Source of the DNA: Eubacterium sp. AF22-9
Lineage (GTDB): Bacteria; Bacillota; Clostridia; Lachnospirales; Lachnospiraceae
Assembly (NCBI GenBank): GCA_003458705.1
Contig: QRVH01000003.1
Coordinates: 41,620 to 105,619 of the forward strand
Length of the DNA stretch: 64,000 nucleotides
Direction: 5' to 3'
The translations under genes were made by a program, and so were the position numbers. Of this stretch, positions 56,778 through 64,000 are shown piece after piece; position 1 is the stretch's first letter; each line of letters starts with the position of its first letter. Below the pieces are notes generated by a model. That model worked only from the letters and a program-made list of their open reading frames with translations, did not search any database and was not told the origin of the DNA.

Positions 56778-57691
56778 ATGGCAGATAATAAAATCACTTT
56801 TTTTGGCAAATGCGATGGAATATCCGTAGAACAGCTTATCCGTTATAGCCGGTTCAATATGAATGTGAAGCATTTTCACAACCAGTATGAGATATTCTAC
56901 ATAATTGAAGGAGAGCGCCAGTTTTTCTTCGATAACAAAAGCTATAATGCTTATGCTGGAGATATTGCAATACTTGATACCAATCTGGTTCATACTACAT
57001 GCTCAATATCAGATGAGGATAAAGGCTACAACCGTGTTATTCTTTACATTGATTATGAAAAGATGTGTGATTTTGACAAAAAGTATCCTGGTCTTAATCT
57101 TGTTAATTACTTTCATAATAATTATGGCATATACCACCTCAATGAAGACCAGCGTATAGCATTTCTTAATCTATACAGGGATTTAAGACATGAATTAACC
57201 AAAAAGAACAGTGGATATCAGTCAAGGGTGGAAATTGCAACTATATACTGGCTGTATAAACTGCTCTCCCTGAAACATGACAGTACGCAGATACATGCTG
57301 TAATTAATAGCCCAAAAGAATTATCTGCCTCTAACATAAGTGCCTATCTTGAAGCTAACTACACAAAAGAGCTCGCCCTTGATACTATCTCAGACGAGCT
57401 CTTTATGAGCAAATATTATATGTGCCGCATATTTAAAGAATACACTGGATTTACTATCACCGAATATGTTAATACTCTCCGCATTAAGAAAGCCACCCAG
57501 ATTCTCGAATCCTCTAATCTCAGTATATCAGATGTTGCTGCTGAGCTTGGTTTTGAAAGTGCGTCATATTTCGAAAGATATTTAAAAAAATAATGACTGT
57601 AACCCCTTTAAAATACCGTAAAACTCACCAGTCTGTTACAATCGAACATGAAGAACTCAACACACTTGATGATTCTGATTATCTTGACTAA
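56778..57691 (+). pseudogene. AraC-family regulator, frameshifted at its C-terminus
   Basis: Cupin-type sensing domain (VKHFHNQYEIFYIIEGERQF) then two AraC helix-turn-helix units (ISDELFMSKYYMCRIFKEY; ISDVAAELGFESASYFERY). It stops at 57593 in the second unit. One more T in the TTTAAAAAAA tract (57581 on) gives YFKKIMTVTPLKYRKTH and ends at 57691, the normal AraC ending. Divergent from the TRAP/rhamnose operon, so its likely activator. ATG 56778 has TGAGG upstream. Confidence 0.85.
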
Positions 57692-57718
57692 TTTTACAAT
57701 TTATTAATAAACCAAATA

Positions 57719-57955
57719 TTATCTTCTCGTACCCATACCACAACTCATTGATGAGTCATTGTCTGGTATTTCTGAGACATATCTTGCATTAAAGGCTGCA
57801 TTGACTTCTGAAATCTCTTTCACCCCGTCAATGTAGTCTTTAAAATATGTCATCAGATCTATTCCGCTGCTCTCGCAGCCTTCTGTTTCTTCCCATTCCT
57901 TTATTAACTTGATTCTTTCTGATTTAGTTGTGTCTTTTATTAATGTGCTTTTCAT
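57719..57955 (-). CDS. hypothetical small protein
   Basis: 78 residues, acidic, helical, no known domain; ends SMSCGMGTRR. GGAGACACAC precedes its ATG. It follows the membrane protein gene at 57979 by 23 bases and is probably the last gene of that small operon. Confidence 0.5.
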   Translation of the reverse strand: MKSTLIKDTTKSERIKLIKEWEETEGCESSGIDLMTYFKDYIDGVKEISEVNAAFNARYVSEIPDNDSSMSCGMGTRR

Positions 57956-57978
57956 TGTGTGTCTCCTTATCTTAAAAT

Positions 57979-58566
57979 CTATCCTTTATAACTCAAATTA
58001 TTATATACAGATGCATCCGGCATTGTTCTCATACTTGGTCCTACTACAACAAATGTGCCATGACTATTGTAATAGCTGTATCCTGATACCTGATATACAG
58101 GTGGATTGTCATATACAAAATCAGGTCCGGTTCCGCCATATGGATTACCACCACCATTTACATTATTAACTGCAGTTTTCGCTGTATATCCTATATATGC
58201 CATTGCTCCCGTTAACGCAAATGGTAATAATGTAAGTAAGATTACAATCGGATACATGGCTATATTTCTCATAGCAAGATAAAACTGACTCTTATGTGTT
58301 GCCCTGATTATAGCATATGTTATTACTGAAATTAATATTGCCGGAACAAGCACTGTTATTATTGAAATCTGTATATTAAAATAATATGCCGCTACAATTG
58401 GTGTCGCTTCTGCCATAGCCAGTGCAATATAATACATTACATTCATCACTCCTGATTTCCAGTTGTGGATTAACCATTTAATCTTAGATGATGACTTAAC
58501 AACAAGCATAAAAATAATAAATATAACTAATAATGGCGGACACACTATCATTAGAATAAACATCAA
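57979..58566 (-). CDS. hypothetical membrane protein
   Basis: 195 residues as read (codon 1 TTG; ATG 58563 next), about five membrane helices then a Gly/Tyr/Asn-rich outside tail (GGGNPYGGTG, YQVSGYSYYNSHGTF). The open frame continues upstream with protein-like text HLTAEEKEKFENKKIKDKEF, back to a (TA)5 run near 58660. Two bases fewer there would create an ATG overlapping the upstream stop (TGATG) and a longer protein. Function unknown. Confidence 0.55.
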   Translation of the reverse strand: MMFILMIVCPPLLVIFIIFMLVVKSSSKIKWLIHNWKSGVMNVMYYIALAMAEATPIVAAYYFNIQISIITVLVPAILISVITYAIIRATHKSQFYLAMRNIAMYPIVILLTLLPFALTGAMAYIGYTAKTAVNNVNGGGNPYGGTGPDFVYDNPPVYQVSGYSYYNSHGTFVVVGPSMRTMPDASVYNNLSYKG

Positions 58567-58672
58567 AATTTTTATTATATATCTTGAATTATCAGCAAAC
58601 TCTTTATCCTTAATTTTCTTGTTTTCAAATTTTTCTTTTTCTTCAGCCGTTAAATGATTATATATATACTCA

Positions 58673-59185
58673 TCAGCTTTTTTCTTGTTCTTCTTTTATT
58701 TTTCTTATACTTGCAATTCCAATTACCAACAAAAAAGTAAATGCAACAGCAGCACCAAAAGCTTCTCCTCCATTTGGAATATAGGGGCCGATTGCCGCAA
58801 ATAAAAAAGTCATAAAAAATATAATATGATATTTTATATCAGATTTTTTCTTTCCTTCTGCTATAATAGGGATAATTACTCTATCCTGACCTTTTTCTTC
58901 CTGCTTATATCTTACTTTTTGTTCTGGTACAGGTTTTTGTACATGTATTTCATTTTCATTCTTTGACACTCTTTTTAACTTATTAATAAATGCTTTTCCA
59001 ACTGATGACTTAAACACATCTCCTTTTTTATTCACGGCATCCAAAACATTTTTGGCATCCTCTGGATTATTAATATCATATTTTTGTTTAATCTTAAGAA
59101 TAACCTGCAATTCAACTTTTGCCCGCTCATATTCCTGCTGCGTATCAAATGTAAACCCACCCAGTGAATATTTTTTATCTTCCAT
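58673..59185 (-). CDS. hypothetical protein with two C-terminal membrane helices
   Basis: 170 residues: an N-terminal soluble part (LGGFTFDTQQEYERAKVELQ), a basic middle, then two helices (IIFFMTFLFAAIGPYIP; GAAVAFTFLLVIGIASI). No family recognised. Probably co-transcribed with the membrane protein downstream. Confidence 0.55.
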   Translation of the reverse strand: MEDKKYSLGGFTFDTQQEYERAKVELQVILKIKQKYDINNPEDAKNVLDAVNKKGDVFKSSVGKAFINKLKRVSKNENEIHVQKPVPEQKVRYKQEEKGQDRVIIPIIAEGKKKSDIKYHIIFFMTFLFAAIGPYIPNGGEAFGAAVAFTFLLVIGIASIRKIKEEQEKS

Positions 59186-59199
59186 AATCTGTGCTTCAT

Positions 59200-59601
59200 C
59201 TACGAAGCTGCCTTGTTCGTAAATGTAAGCGCCACATTAGATGATGGCTCAACGAACAGTTCTGTTATAAGATACGCTATTATATATGTAAGTACAAATG
59301 TTTTTCCCGAACCTGGAACTGACGCAACCCTTATGTTACCTTCTGTCTGTATTATTGCCTCTGTCTGTTCCTTCGTTGCCTTTTTTTCAATCAGATAATC
59401 CAAGAAACTACACATATTCTCAGATAAATCGTCCCTTGAACCTTCTGCATTTACAATTACCTTTGTTGCTTCATCACCAAGTGTCAAGGAGTGGTCCTGT
59501 TCACAGATATTGTTAAATGTGTAGATTGCAAGATTTTTACCAAAGACATCTTTCAGACATATAAATATAACATATGTCTTCTTAATATGAGTTATTATCA
59601 T
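59200..59601 (-). pseudogene. mosaic ORF: PD-(D/E)XK transposase tail fused to a UvrD-type helicase start
   Basis: 133 residues. The first half (FNNICEQDHSLTLGDEATKV, then VNAEGSRDDLSENMCSFLDY) resembles the C-terminus of Rpn/PD-(D/E)XK nuclease-family transposases. The second half (TKEQTEAIIQ, VASVPGSGKTFVLTY, VALTFTNKAA) is the Q-motif and Walker A of a UvrD/PcrA helicase, cut off straight after motif Ia. Neither part is complete, so this is likely rearrangement debris. Confidence 0.6.
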
Positions 59602-59794
59602 TACTAGATAATACTAATATAATTACACTATTATATTACCACATTTATACGGAATATTGATATCAATAATCTTATATAGTATATGAATAGTTTGTTATCT
59701 AATCTGTCTCTGGTATGATAATGCAATATGTAATTTCATTAATGTGAATTAATTGAATCAAATGCATTAAAAAGTTCTGAAAACGCATTCAAAT

Positions 59795-60031
59795 CTAAAA
59801 ATCTAAGGTCGACAATGTCGCTAATGCGACAGTCAGTATCATCAATTCTGAATATACAAATGATCTCTTGGGAATAAGAACCTCATCAATTACTGTAAAA
59901 TCAATACATTCTTTAGGTATTTTTCCAACAGGGGGATAGAAACATTTGACTTCATCAGTATCAAATGAAATACTTGCAATGTAATCATTTGACTTCATCA
60001 GTATCAAATGAAATACTTGCAATGTAATCAT
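59795..60031 (-). pseudogene. short ORF carrying an internal duplication, probable remnant
   Basis: 78 residues; its 5' part spans a 43-bp tandem duplication, so NDYIASISFDTDEVK is encoded next to a frame-shifted second copy. The middle FYPPVGKIPKECIDFTVIDE looks like real protein. No family recognised. Confidence 0.35.
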
Positions 60032-60033
60032 TT
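59943..60033. repeat. 43-bp exact tandem duplication
   Basis: 59943-59990 equals 59986-60033 (period 43, match 48, so 5 bases of junction homology, CATTT). Confidence 0.95.
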
Positions 60034-60177
60034 AAGGATATAAAGGGTGTATTTTCAATGCAATATGGTAGATTATAATTAATAGATAAGAACTTATGTG
60101 TTAAATCCAGATAGGATTTAATAATAAAGAAGTGATTAACTTGAAATTTCCAGTGCAGTTTATCTATGAAATTTCAT

Positions 60178-60289
60178 AAAAATGCAGCTTTGTGAAATTT
60201 CTATCGAAATACAATTTCATTATAATTTGAACAAAAATGCAGCTTTGTGAAATTTCTATCGAAATACAATTTCATTATAATTTGAACAA
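60178..60289. repeat. 55-bp exact tandem duplication upstream of fic
   Basis: 60178-60234 equals 60233-60289 (period 55, match 57). It lies in the 326-base gap before the Fic gene and duplicates the GTGAAATTTCTATCGAAAT segment, itself rich in GAAATTTC half-sites. No gene seen in 60032-60357. Confidence 0.95.
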
Positions 60290-60357
60290 GTGAAAATTCT
60301 ATGCTAAAATAACATTAGAAATTTCATTTTCCGTTTTTCGGAGGAAAGGAAACAATC

Positions 60358-61502
60358 ATGACAAATAGAGCTGGAACATTTGTAAGTAATCTATCAGGCG
60401 AAATGGCTTATGAATCTTTTCGCCCGGCTCCTCTTCCACCCAATCCTCCTATTGAGGTATCTGGCGAGCTTCTTACGAAACTTATTGATGCTAATAAGAA
60501 AATAGCAACACTTGAAGGATTATCATCTCGTATACCTAACATGGGGCTTTTCGTTTCCATGTATGTTAGAAAAGAAGCACTTCTTTCTTCGCAGATTGAA
60601 GGCACACAGTGTACTCTTGAGGATATCTTGAATCCTCTTATTGAAAATAACACTAATAGAGATGTTTCTGATGTTGTCAACTATATTCGTGCAACTGAAT
60701 TTGCACTTGAGCGACTAAAAACATTGCCTCTGTGCAACCGTTTAATTAAAGAGACTCACGCAGTTCTTTTGGAAAGTGCGCGAGGACAGGAAAAAAATCC
60801 TGGGGAATTCCGATATTCGCAAAACTGGATTGGCGGACAGGGAAGTACTCTTAAGAATGCCAGATATATTCCACCAAACCCGGAAGATATGTTAACTGCC
60901 ATGTCTGATCTTGAAAAATATATAAATAGTGATGATACCCTCGATCCATTGATTCAGGCAGCCTTAATTCACTACCAGTTTGAAACCACACACCCATTTC
61001 TTGATGGCAATGGACGTGTAGGACGACTACTCATTACACTTTTCTTGATGGAAAAAGGTATTTTGTCAACTCCGGCACTTTATATTTCATATTACCTAAA
61101 GATGAATCGTATAGAATATTATGATCGTATGACTCAGGTACGACGTACTGGTGATTATGAGCAATGGATTTCTTTTTTCCTTCAGGCATTTGCAGATTCT
61201 GCGGAGGATGCAATCCATACAATTGACCGACTTACTGAATTACATGATAAAAACTTAAAGTTATTTAATGCTTTAACAAAGAGACAGCGTACCAGTGCCC
61301 TTAAAGTATTTGCCTATTTGGAATCTAATCCTATTATTGATATTCAGAAAACTGCTACTGCACTTGAAATGTCGTATAATACTGTGGCAAAGGTAGTTCC
61401 ATCCTGATTGATGATGAAATATTGGAGCAAACAGATAAATCGGGAAAGGCTAAGATTTATTCATATATTGAATATCTTAATATCCTTCGTAAGGACACCT
61501 AA
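60358..61502 (+). pseudogene. Fic-family protein (class II), frameshifted near the C-terminus
   Basis: N-terminal Fic_N segment (SSQIEGT inhibitory motif near residue 80), catalytic HPFLDGNGRVGRLL, and a C-terminal winged helix. The frame stops at 61407 (VAKVVPS). One extra base near 61396 continues it SILIDDEILEQTDKSGKAKI to the natural end YLNILRKDT at 61502. The active site is intact either way. GGAGG lies 13 bases before ATG 60358. GAAATTTC repeats upstream could be an operator. Confidence 0.88.
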
Positions 61503-61527
61503 AAGGTAAGCATCAAACAGATGACAT

Positions 61528-61836
61528 TTAATTAGAATTTTTATAATGCGAAAAATGCCCACCATCATCATATTTAATGGTAGTCCTTACTAATGCAGAT
61601 ACCACAACCTGATTACATTCCTTTGTTACATCGAATAGTTTTCCGTTTGGCAAAGGAATAGCTTCAGTTTCCAAATTAAAGCCCAATAGATCTCGGACCT
61701 TATTAAAAACTGTTGCTGATGGGAAATAAGCCTGATGGGTGGTATCTTCTTTGAATTTGTAATCTTCAAGTTTTAAAATGCCTGATAATTCAAAAAAGAT
61801 ATCCTTTTGTGATTTTCCCTGAATAGTTTTGTCCAT
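61528..61836 (-). CDS. hypothetical protein
   Basis: About 102 residues from ATG 61836 with AAAAGGAGG upstream. Soluble; VFNKVRDLLGFNLETEAIPL and LFDVTKECNQVVVSALVRTT. No family recognised. Convergent with the Fic gene. Confidence 0.5.
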   Translation of the reverse strand: MDKTIQGKSQKDIFFELSGILKLEDYKFKEDTTHQAYFPSATVFNKVRDLLGFNLETEAIPLPNGKLFDVTKECNQVVVSALVRTTIKYDDGGHFSHYKNSN

Positions 61837-61902
61837 AGACAACCTCCTTTTCTAGCCTTTGGCTTAATAATTTTCTATATAATCAGCATGGATTTAAGCA
61901 AT

Positions 61903-61930
61903 AAAAAAAGCACGGAAAATCCGTGCTAAT
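61903..61930 (-). terminator. intrinsic terminator
   Basis: AGCACGGA-TTT-TCCGTGCT followed by seven T on the minus strand. It would end transcripts coming from 62.1-63.7 kb. The flanking 61843-62095 stretch holds no other visible gene. Confidence 0.85.
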
Positions 61931-62095
61931 ACATGCTGAATAAATAGCTCCTGATTTGTATGTCACAAGTCCATACAAATGACAAATTCTCAACAAGAGA
62001 ATAAATAGGAATTACTGATATAATATGAAGTTATCATGGGTATAAACTAAACGCAAGAATATAATGATATTTTAGTATGATACATAATAAATGTA

Positions 62096-62343
62096 TTAAT
62101 TGATGTTTCTCATATACATAGTCTTGCGTCCGACTCCGGTTTTAATAATAGCTCCTTCTTCTACAAGTTTTTTAGTGCAGATTTAACAGAGGAACTGCTA
62201 AGGCTAGGACATGAAAGTAAGGCATCCTGTTTTGAAAACTTTCCAAGCGTATTTTCTGTGAATGACTTTACAATGTCGTAAGCACTGGTCTTCTTTCCAG
62301 TTTTTGTTGCGTGTTTCTCCCAAACGTTACATTTTTCTACCAA
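62096..62343 (-). pseudogene. winged-helix protein remnant, frameshifted
   Basis: No ATG; begins at TTG 62343 right after a stop. It reads KFSKQDALLSCPSLSSSSVK SALKN and then stops at 62161. With one more A in the A6 tract (62168-62173) it continues KLVEEGAIIKTGVGRKTMYM to a stop at 62096, a winged-helix ending. The gene it came from is not identified. Confidence 0.5.
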
Positions 62344-62392
62344 TTATAATATATTTTGGGAGAAAAACAAAAGAAACGGGAGTAACATTTTA

Positions 62393-62737
62393 CTATCTTA
62401 TATATTTTCCACTTAAATTTGATTTATTTATTGTCTTCATTATTCTGTTCATGAAAGTTGAAGATACACCATTTTTGGAGGGGCATTCAACAGCAATGCA
62501 GGGCAAGGGAAACTCTGAAAAGAATGATTCCTTATTCCCTTTTACTCCCTTTGCACTAAAACCCAAGTGCTTTGCTGCTTTAATTACACCATATGCATTA
62601 GTTCCCTGTTTATCTGTTCCTGCAACTTCACAAATCTGGGTAATATCTATCTTGTAACCATTCTGTTTACAAATGGTCGCAAGACATGCGACACCACAAT
62701 CAGTAATGTCGTGCTGTTTTATACAATAATATCTCAT
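62393..62737 (-). pseudogene. N-terminal C39 peptidase domain of a bacteriocin ABC transporter, truncated
   Basis: About 114 residues. Start MRYYCIKQHDITDCGVACLA carries the catalytic cysteine of C39 leader peptidases; IKAAKHLGFSAKGVKGN and FPLPCIAV follow. The catalytic His region and the whole membrane/ATPase part are missing: after CIAV the frame enters the repeat at 62491 and random sequence. A non-functional stub of a double-glycine peptide exporter. Confidence 0.75.
62457..62491 (+). CRISPR. CRISPR-like repeat copy A (35 bp, one base short)
   Basis: Matches copy B at 63242-63277 except for one missing C after GTTGAA. The 29 bases 62463-62491 are identical to 63249-63277. Ends GTTGAA and TTCAAC are mutually inverted. 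It sits exactly where the C39 peptidase reading frame loses family similarity. Confidence 0.5.
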
Positions 62738-62771
62738 CATTTCCTCTATTTTCTATTTTTATAACAACGCA

Positions 62772-62900
62772 TCATCCTATTACTAACATTAGCAAAGCCA
62801 TAAAAATACTCAACACTAAATTTACAATAACAAATATACTAGTGTATTTCTCTTGGTATCGTTTTAAATCACTAATTTTCTCTTTCTCTCGATCAGTCAT
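62772..62900 (-). CDS. tiny membrane protein (42 residues)
   Basis: ATG 62900 overlaps the stop of the preceding small gene (ATGACTGA). A charged start MTDREKEKISDLKRYQEKY is followed by one membrane helix (VIVNLVLSIFMALLMLV). Ends 35 bases before the C39 stub. Possibly a bacteriocin immunity-type or accessory peptide; inference from neighbours only. Confidence 0.5.
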   Translation of the reverse strand: MTDREKEKISDLKRYQEKYTSIFVIVNLVLSIFMALLMLVIG

Positions 62901-63090
62901 TCTCCATGTTGCTGGAAATAACGCTGCAATTGAAAAAAATTATAAATAATAAAATTGCAACAAAGGACAAAGTAATTACTACACCCATATCTCCATCACA
63001 AAAAAGTCCTTTATATATACTAGATGCCAGAATCAATACAAAACATACAATTTCTAAGCATTTTTGCCAAATATTAAACTTGCCTTCCAT
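62893..63090 (-). CDS. small two-helix membrane protein
   Basis: About 65 residues from ATG 63090 (AGAGGTGATAAAA upstream). Two helices (CLEIVCFVLILASSIYKGLF and VVITLSFVAILLFIIFF). Its start region is duplicated upstream, giving a decoy copy MEGKFNIWQKCLEIVCFVH that stops early. Coupled to the 42-residue ORF. Function unknown. Confidence 0.5.
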   Translation of the reverse strand: MEGKFNIWQKCLEIVCFVLILASSIYKGLFCDGDMGVVITLSFVAILLFIIFFNCSVISSNMEND

Positions 63091-63197
63091 TTTTATCACC
63101 TCTTTTTTTCTAGTGTACAAAACATACAATTTCTAAGCATTTTTGCCAAATATTAAACTTGCCTTCCATTTTTATCACCTCTTTTTTTCTAGTGTAC
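63037..63197. repeat. 79-bp exact tandem duplication
   Basis: 63037-63118 equals 63116-63197 (period 79, match 82; TAC or longer homology at the junction). The unit contains the ribosome site and first codons of the small membrane gene at 63090. Confidence 0.95.
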
Positions 63198-63241
63198 CAC
63201 ATAAATATTACTAACACCATATCATTTTTTAATTTAATCTA

Positions 63242-63277
63242 GTTGAACGATACACCATTTTTGGAGGGGCATTCAAC
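63242..63277 (+). CRISPR. CRISPR-like repeat copy B (36 bp) next to cas2
   Basis: 36 bases beginning GTTGAACGATACACC and ending GGAGGGGCATTCAAC, with an ATTTTT loop between CC and GG. 36 bp, GTTG...CAAC ends and the inner hairpin are CRISPR features. It lies 54 bases downstream of the cas2-like gene. No further repeat at normal spacer distance. Confidence 0.5.
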
Positions 63278-63331
63278 CACTATATTTAGTGCAATGTTTT
63301 ATTTATTTTCTAAACATAGATAAGTGCTCTG

Positions 63332-63688
63332 TTACAAATCATATTTTTGCATAATATGACTGTTTGTTCCAACTATTTTTTCTTGATAATCCGGTTCACC
63401 CGTCACCAAATATATATTATTATATTGCTTCTCTGTTAAGCGTAAAAGTCTCACCGTTCCGGTTTTAGGTGCATATTCTTCTATTCGTCTGAAATGTTTT
63501 TCGGATGCTTTCCGGTTTTGCACTATCCGCATATACACTTCCGGTGCAATTCGCAAATAGCCATCTTTATGTAAAAACTTTTTAAGCTTTGTATACTCTG
63601 TTTTGGTTCCCCATTTCTCTGTCGGACTAAGAATAAAAGTAATCTCATTCCGTAATCCACTCCATACTTTCAAAATGTACTTGTCCAT
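63332..63688 (-). CDS. cas2: CRISPR-associated Cas2-like protein
   Basis: 118 residues from ATG 63688 (GGAGG upstream). The body aligns with type II/VI-style Cas2: EYTKLKKFLHKDGYLRIAPE, VYMRIVQNRKASEKHFRRIE, then GTVRLLRLTEKQYNNIYLVT and a GEPDYQEKIVGTN tail. In the first strand the usual catalytic Asp of FDLP is replaced (FILSP near 18-22), so nuclease activity is doubtful, though Cas2 can act in spacer integration without it. No cas1 is visible in the 310 bases upstream. Confidence 0.75.
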   Translation of the reverse strand: MDKYILKVWSGLRNEITFILSPTEKWGTKTEYTKLKKFLHKDGYLRIAPEVYMRIVQNRKASEKHFRRIEEYAPKTGTVRLLRLTEKQYNNIYLVTGEPDYQEKIVGTNSHIMQKYDL

Positions 63689-63969
63689 ATAATAAATCCT
63701 CCAGTATAATATGTTCGCACATACGTCACAGTTCTCCGATTGCCACATTCTGTTATATCTTGTTATCAGATTTTCTTGCCCTTGTGTTTACCCTTATCAG
63801 CTTCCAAGGGAAGAATAAAACAGTGTGAAATCGTATAATAAGTTAAGGTGAGCATTTTGCGATAAATTCTTTATTTTCAAGGCTTTTGGAGGATTTTATT
63901 AAAACCCTGTGGGGGTTAATAACCACTTATAAAATTGTGGTTTTCAAATTCAAATTTTGGGGAGAAAGC

Positions 63970-64000
63970 ATGAATAGGGCTTATTATATTCATAAATGTA
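63970..64000 (+). CDS. start of a gene running off the window
   Basis: GGGGAG lies 5 bases before ATG 63970, and the frame MNRAYYIHKC is open to the window end. Too short to identify. It diverges from cas2; the 281 bases between hold a weak hairpin AACCAC/GTGGTT near 63921-63944 and nothing else recognised. Confidence 0.4.
   Translation, partial: MNRAYYIHKC

Noticed and set aside
62457..63277. Insertion sequence bounded by the 36-bp repeats
   Set aside because: The two copies are in direct, not inverted, orientation, no transposase lies between them, and no target duplication is seen; a CRISPR-like origin fits better but is not proven.
63848..63905. Third CRISPR repeat suggested by TTTTGGAGG near 63894
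   Set aside because: Only nine bases match and the GTTG/CAAC ends are absent.

Overview
The window reads as chromosomal DNA of a low-GC, anaerobic Firmicute, most likely a gut Lachnospiraceae close to Lachnospira/[Eubacterium] eligens. This is inferred from the AT-rich sequence, strong AGGAGG ribosome sites, the oxygen-independent (Cbi-type) corrin pathway and a rhamnose/rhamnogalacturonan module typical of pectin degraders. No 16S or marker search was possible, so the genus is an inference.

Layout. (1) 26-5930, minus strand: a potassium module (KtrB, KtrA, a small membrane protein, a KdpD-like kinase and a KdpE-like regulator) behind a drug-type ABC exporter whose permease is frameshifted. 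The ktrB leader carries a 19-bp hairpin that buries its ribosome site, and two exact 11-bp direct repeats. (2) 6092-7917: a broken small gene with a 77-bp tandem duplication, and an unknown Cys-rich protein. (3) 7942-26375, minus strand: a B12-riboswitch-controlled operon of about 18 genes, with importer BtuFCD, corrin ring genes (cbiC, D, F, G, H, J, ET), a CbiA-CobT fusion, two CobU relatives, cobS, cobC, cbiB, cobD and cbiP. cbiL and the cobalt chelatase are absent from the window. (4) 26.4-36.5 kb: a Cys-rich small-domain gene behind a SIR2 remnant, GNAT, Fic, a kinase, two MATE pumps separated by two look-alike terminators, an unknown paralogous gene pair, a HEPN/MNT pair and an SdpI/SdpR immunity pair with a perfect operator. 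(5) 36.5-46.2 kb: a rearrangement scar (dehydratase and GntR pieces), folT under a THF riboswitch, MazEF, a lipase, a LysR regulator, an unknown gene with a frameshifted ThrE exporter, and purA-pyrB. (6) 46.3-57.7 kb: GNAT, a CHASE-GGDEF-PAS protein, then a rhamnose/rhamnogalacturonan operon (TRAP transporter, GH105 hydrolase, RhaM, B, A, D) with a divergent AraC regulator. (7) 57.7-64 kb: accessory, decayed DNA with unknown membrane proteins, a mosaic nuclease/helicase ORF, Fic, a C39 peptidase stub, tiny membrane ORFs, a lone cas2-like gene and two copies of a 35/36-bp CRISPR-like repeat.

Two patterns cut across the window. At least eight genes read as intact only if one base is added or removed, several of them at homopolymers, so either the assembly has indel errors or decay is widespread. 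Four exact tandem duplications (periods 77, 43, 55 and 79 bp) have 1-5 bp of junction microhomology.

The best candidates for something undescribed are the orphan Cas2 with type VI-B-like repeats at the right edge, the two-gene paralogous family at 32.3-34.5 kb, and the potassium operon leader.
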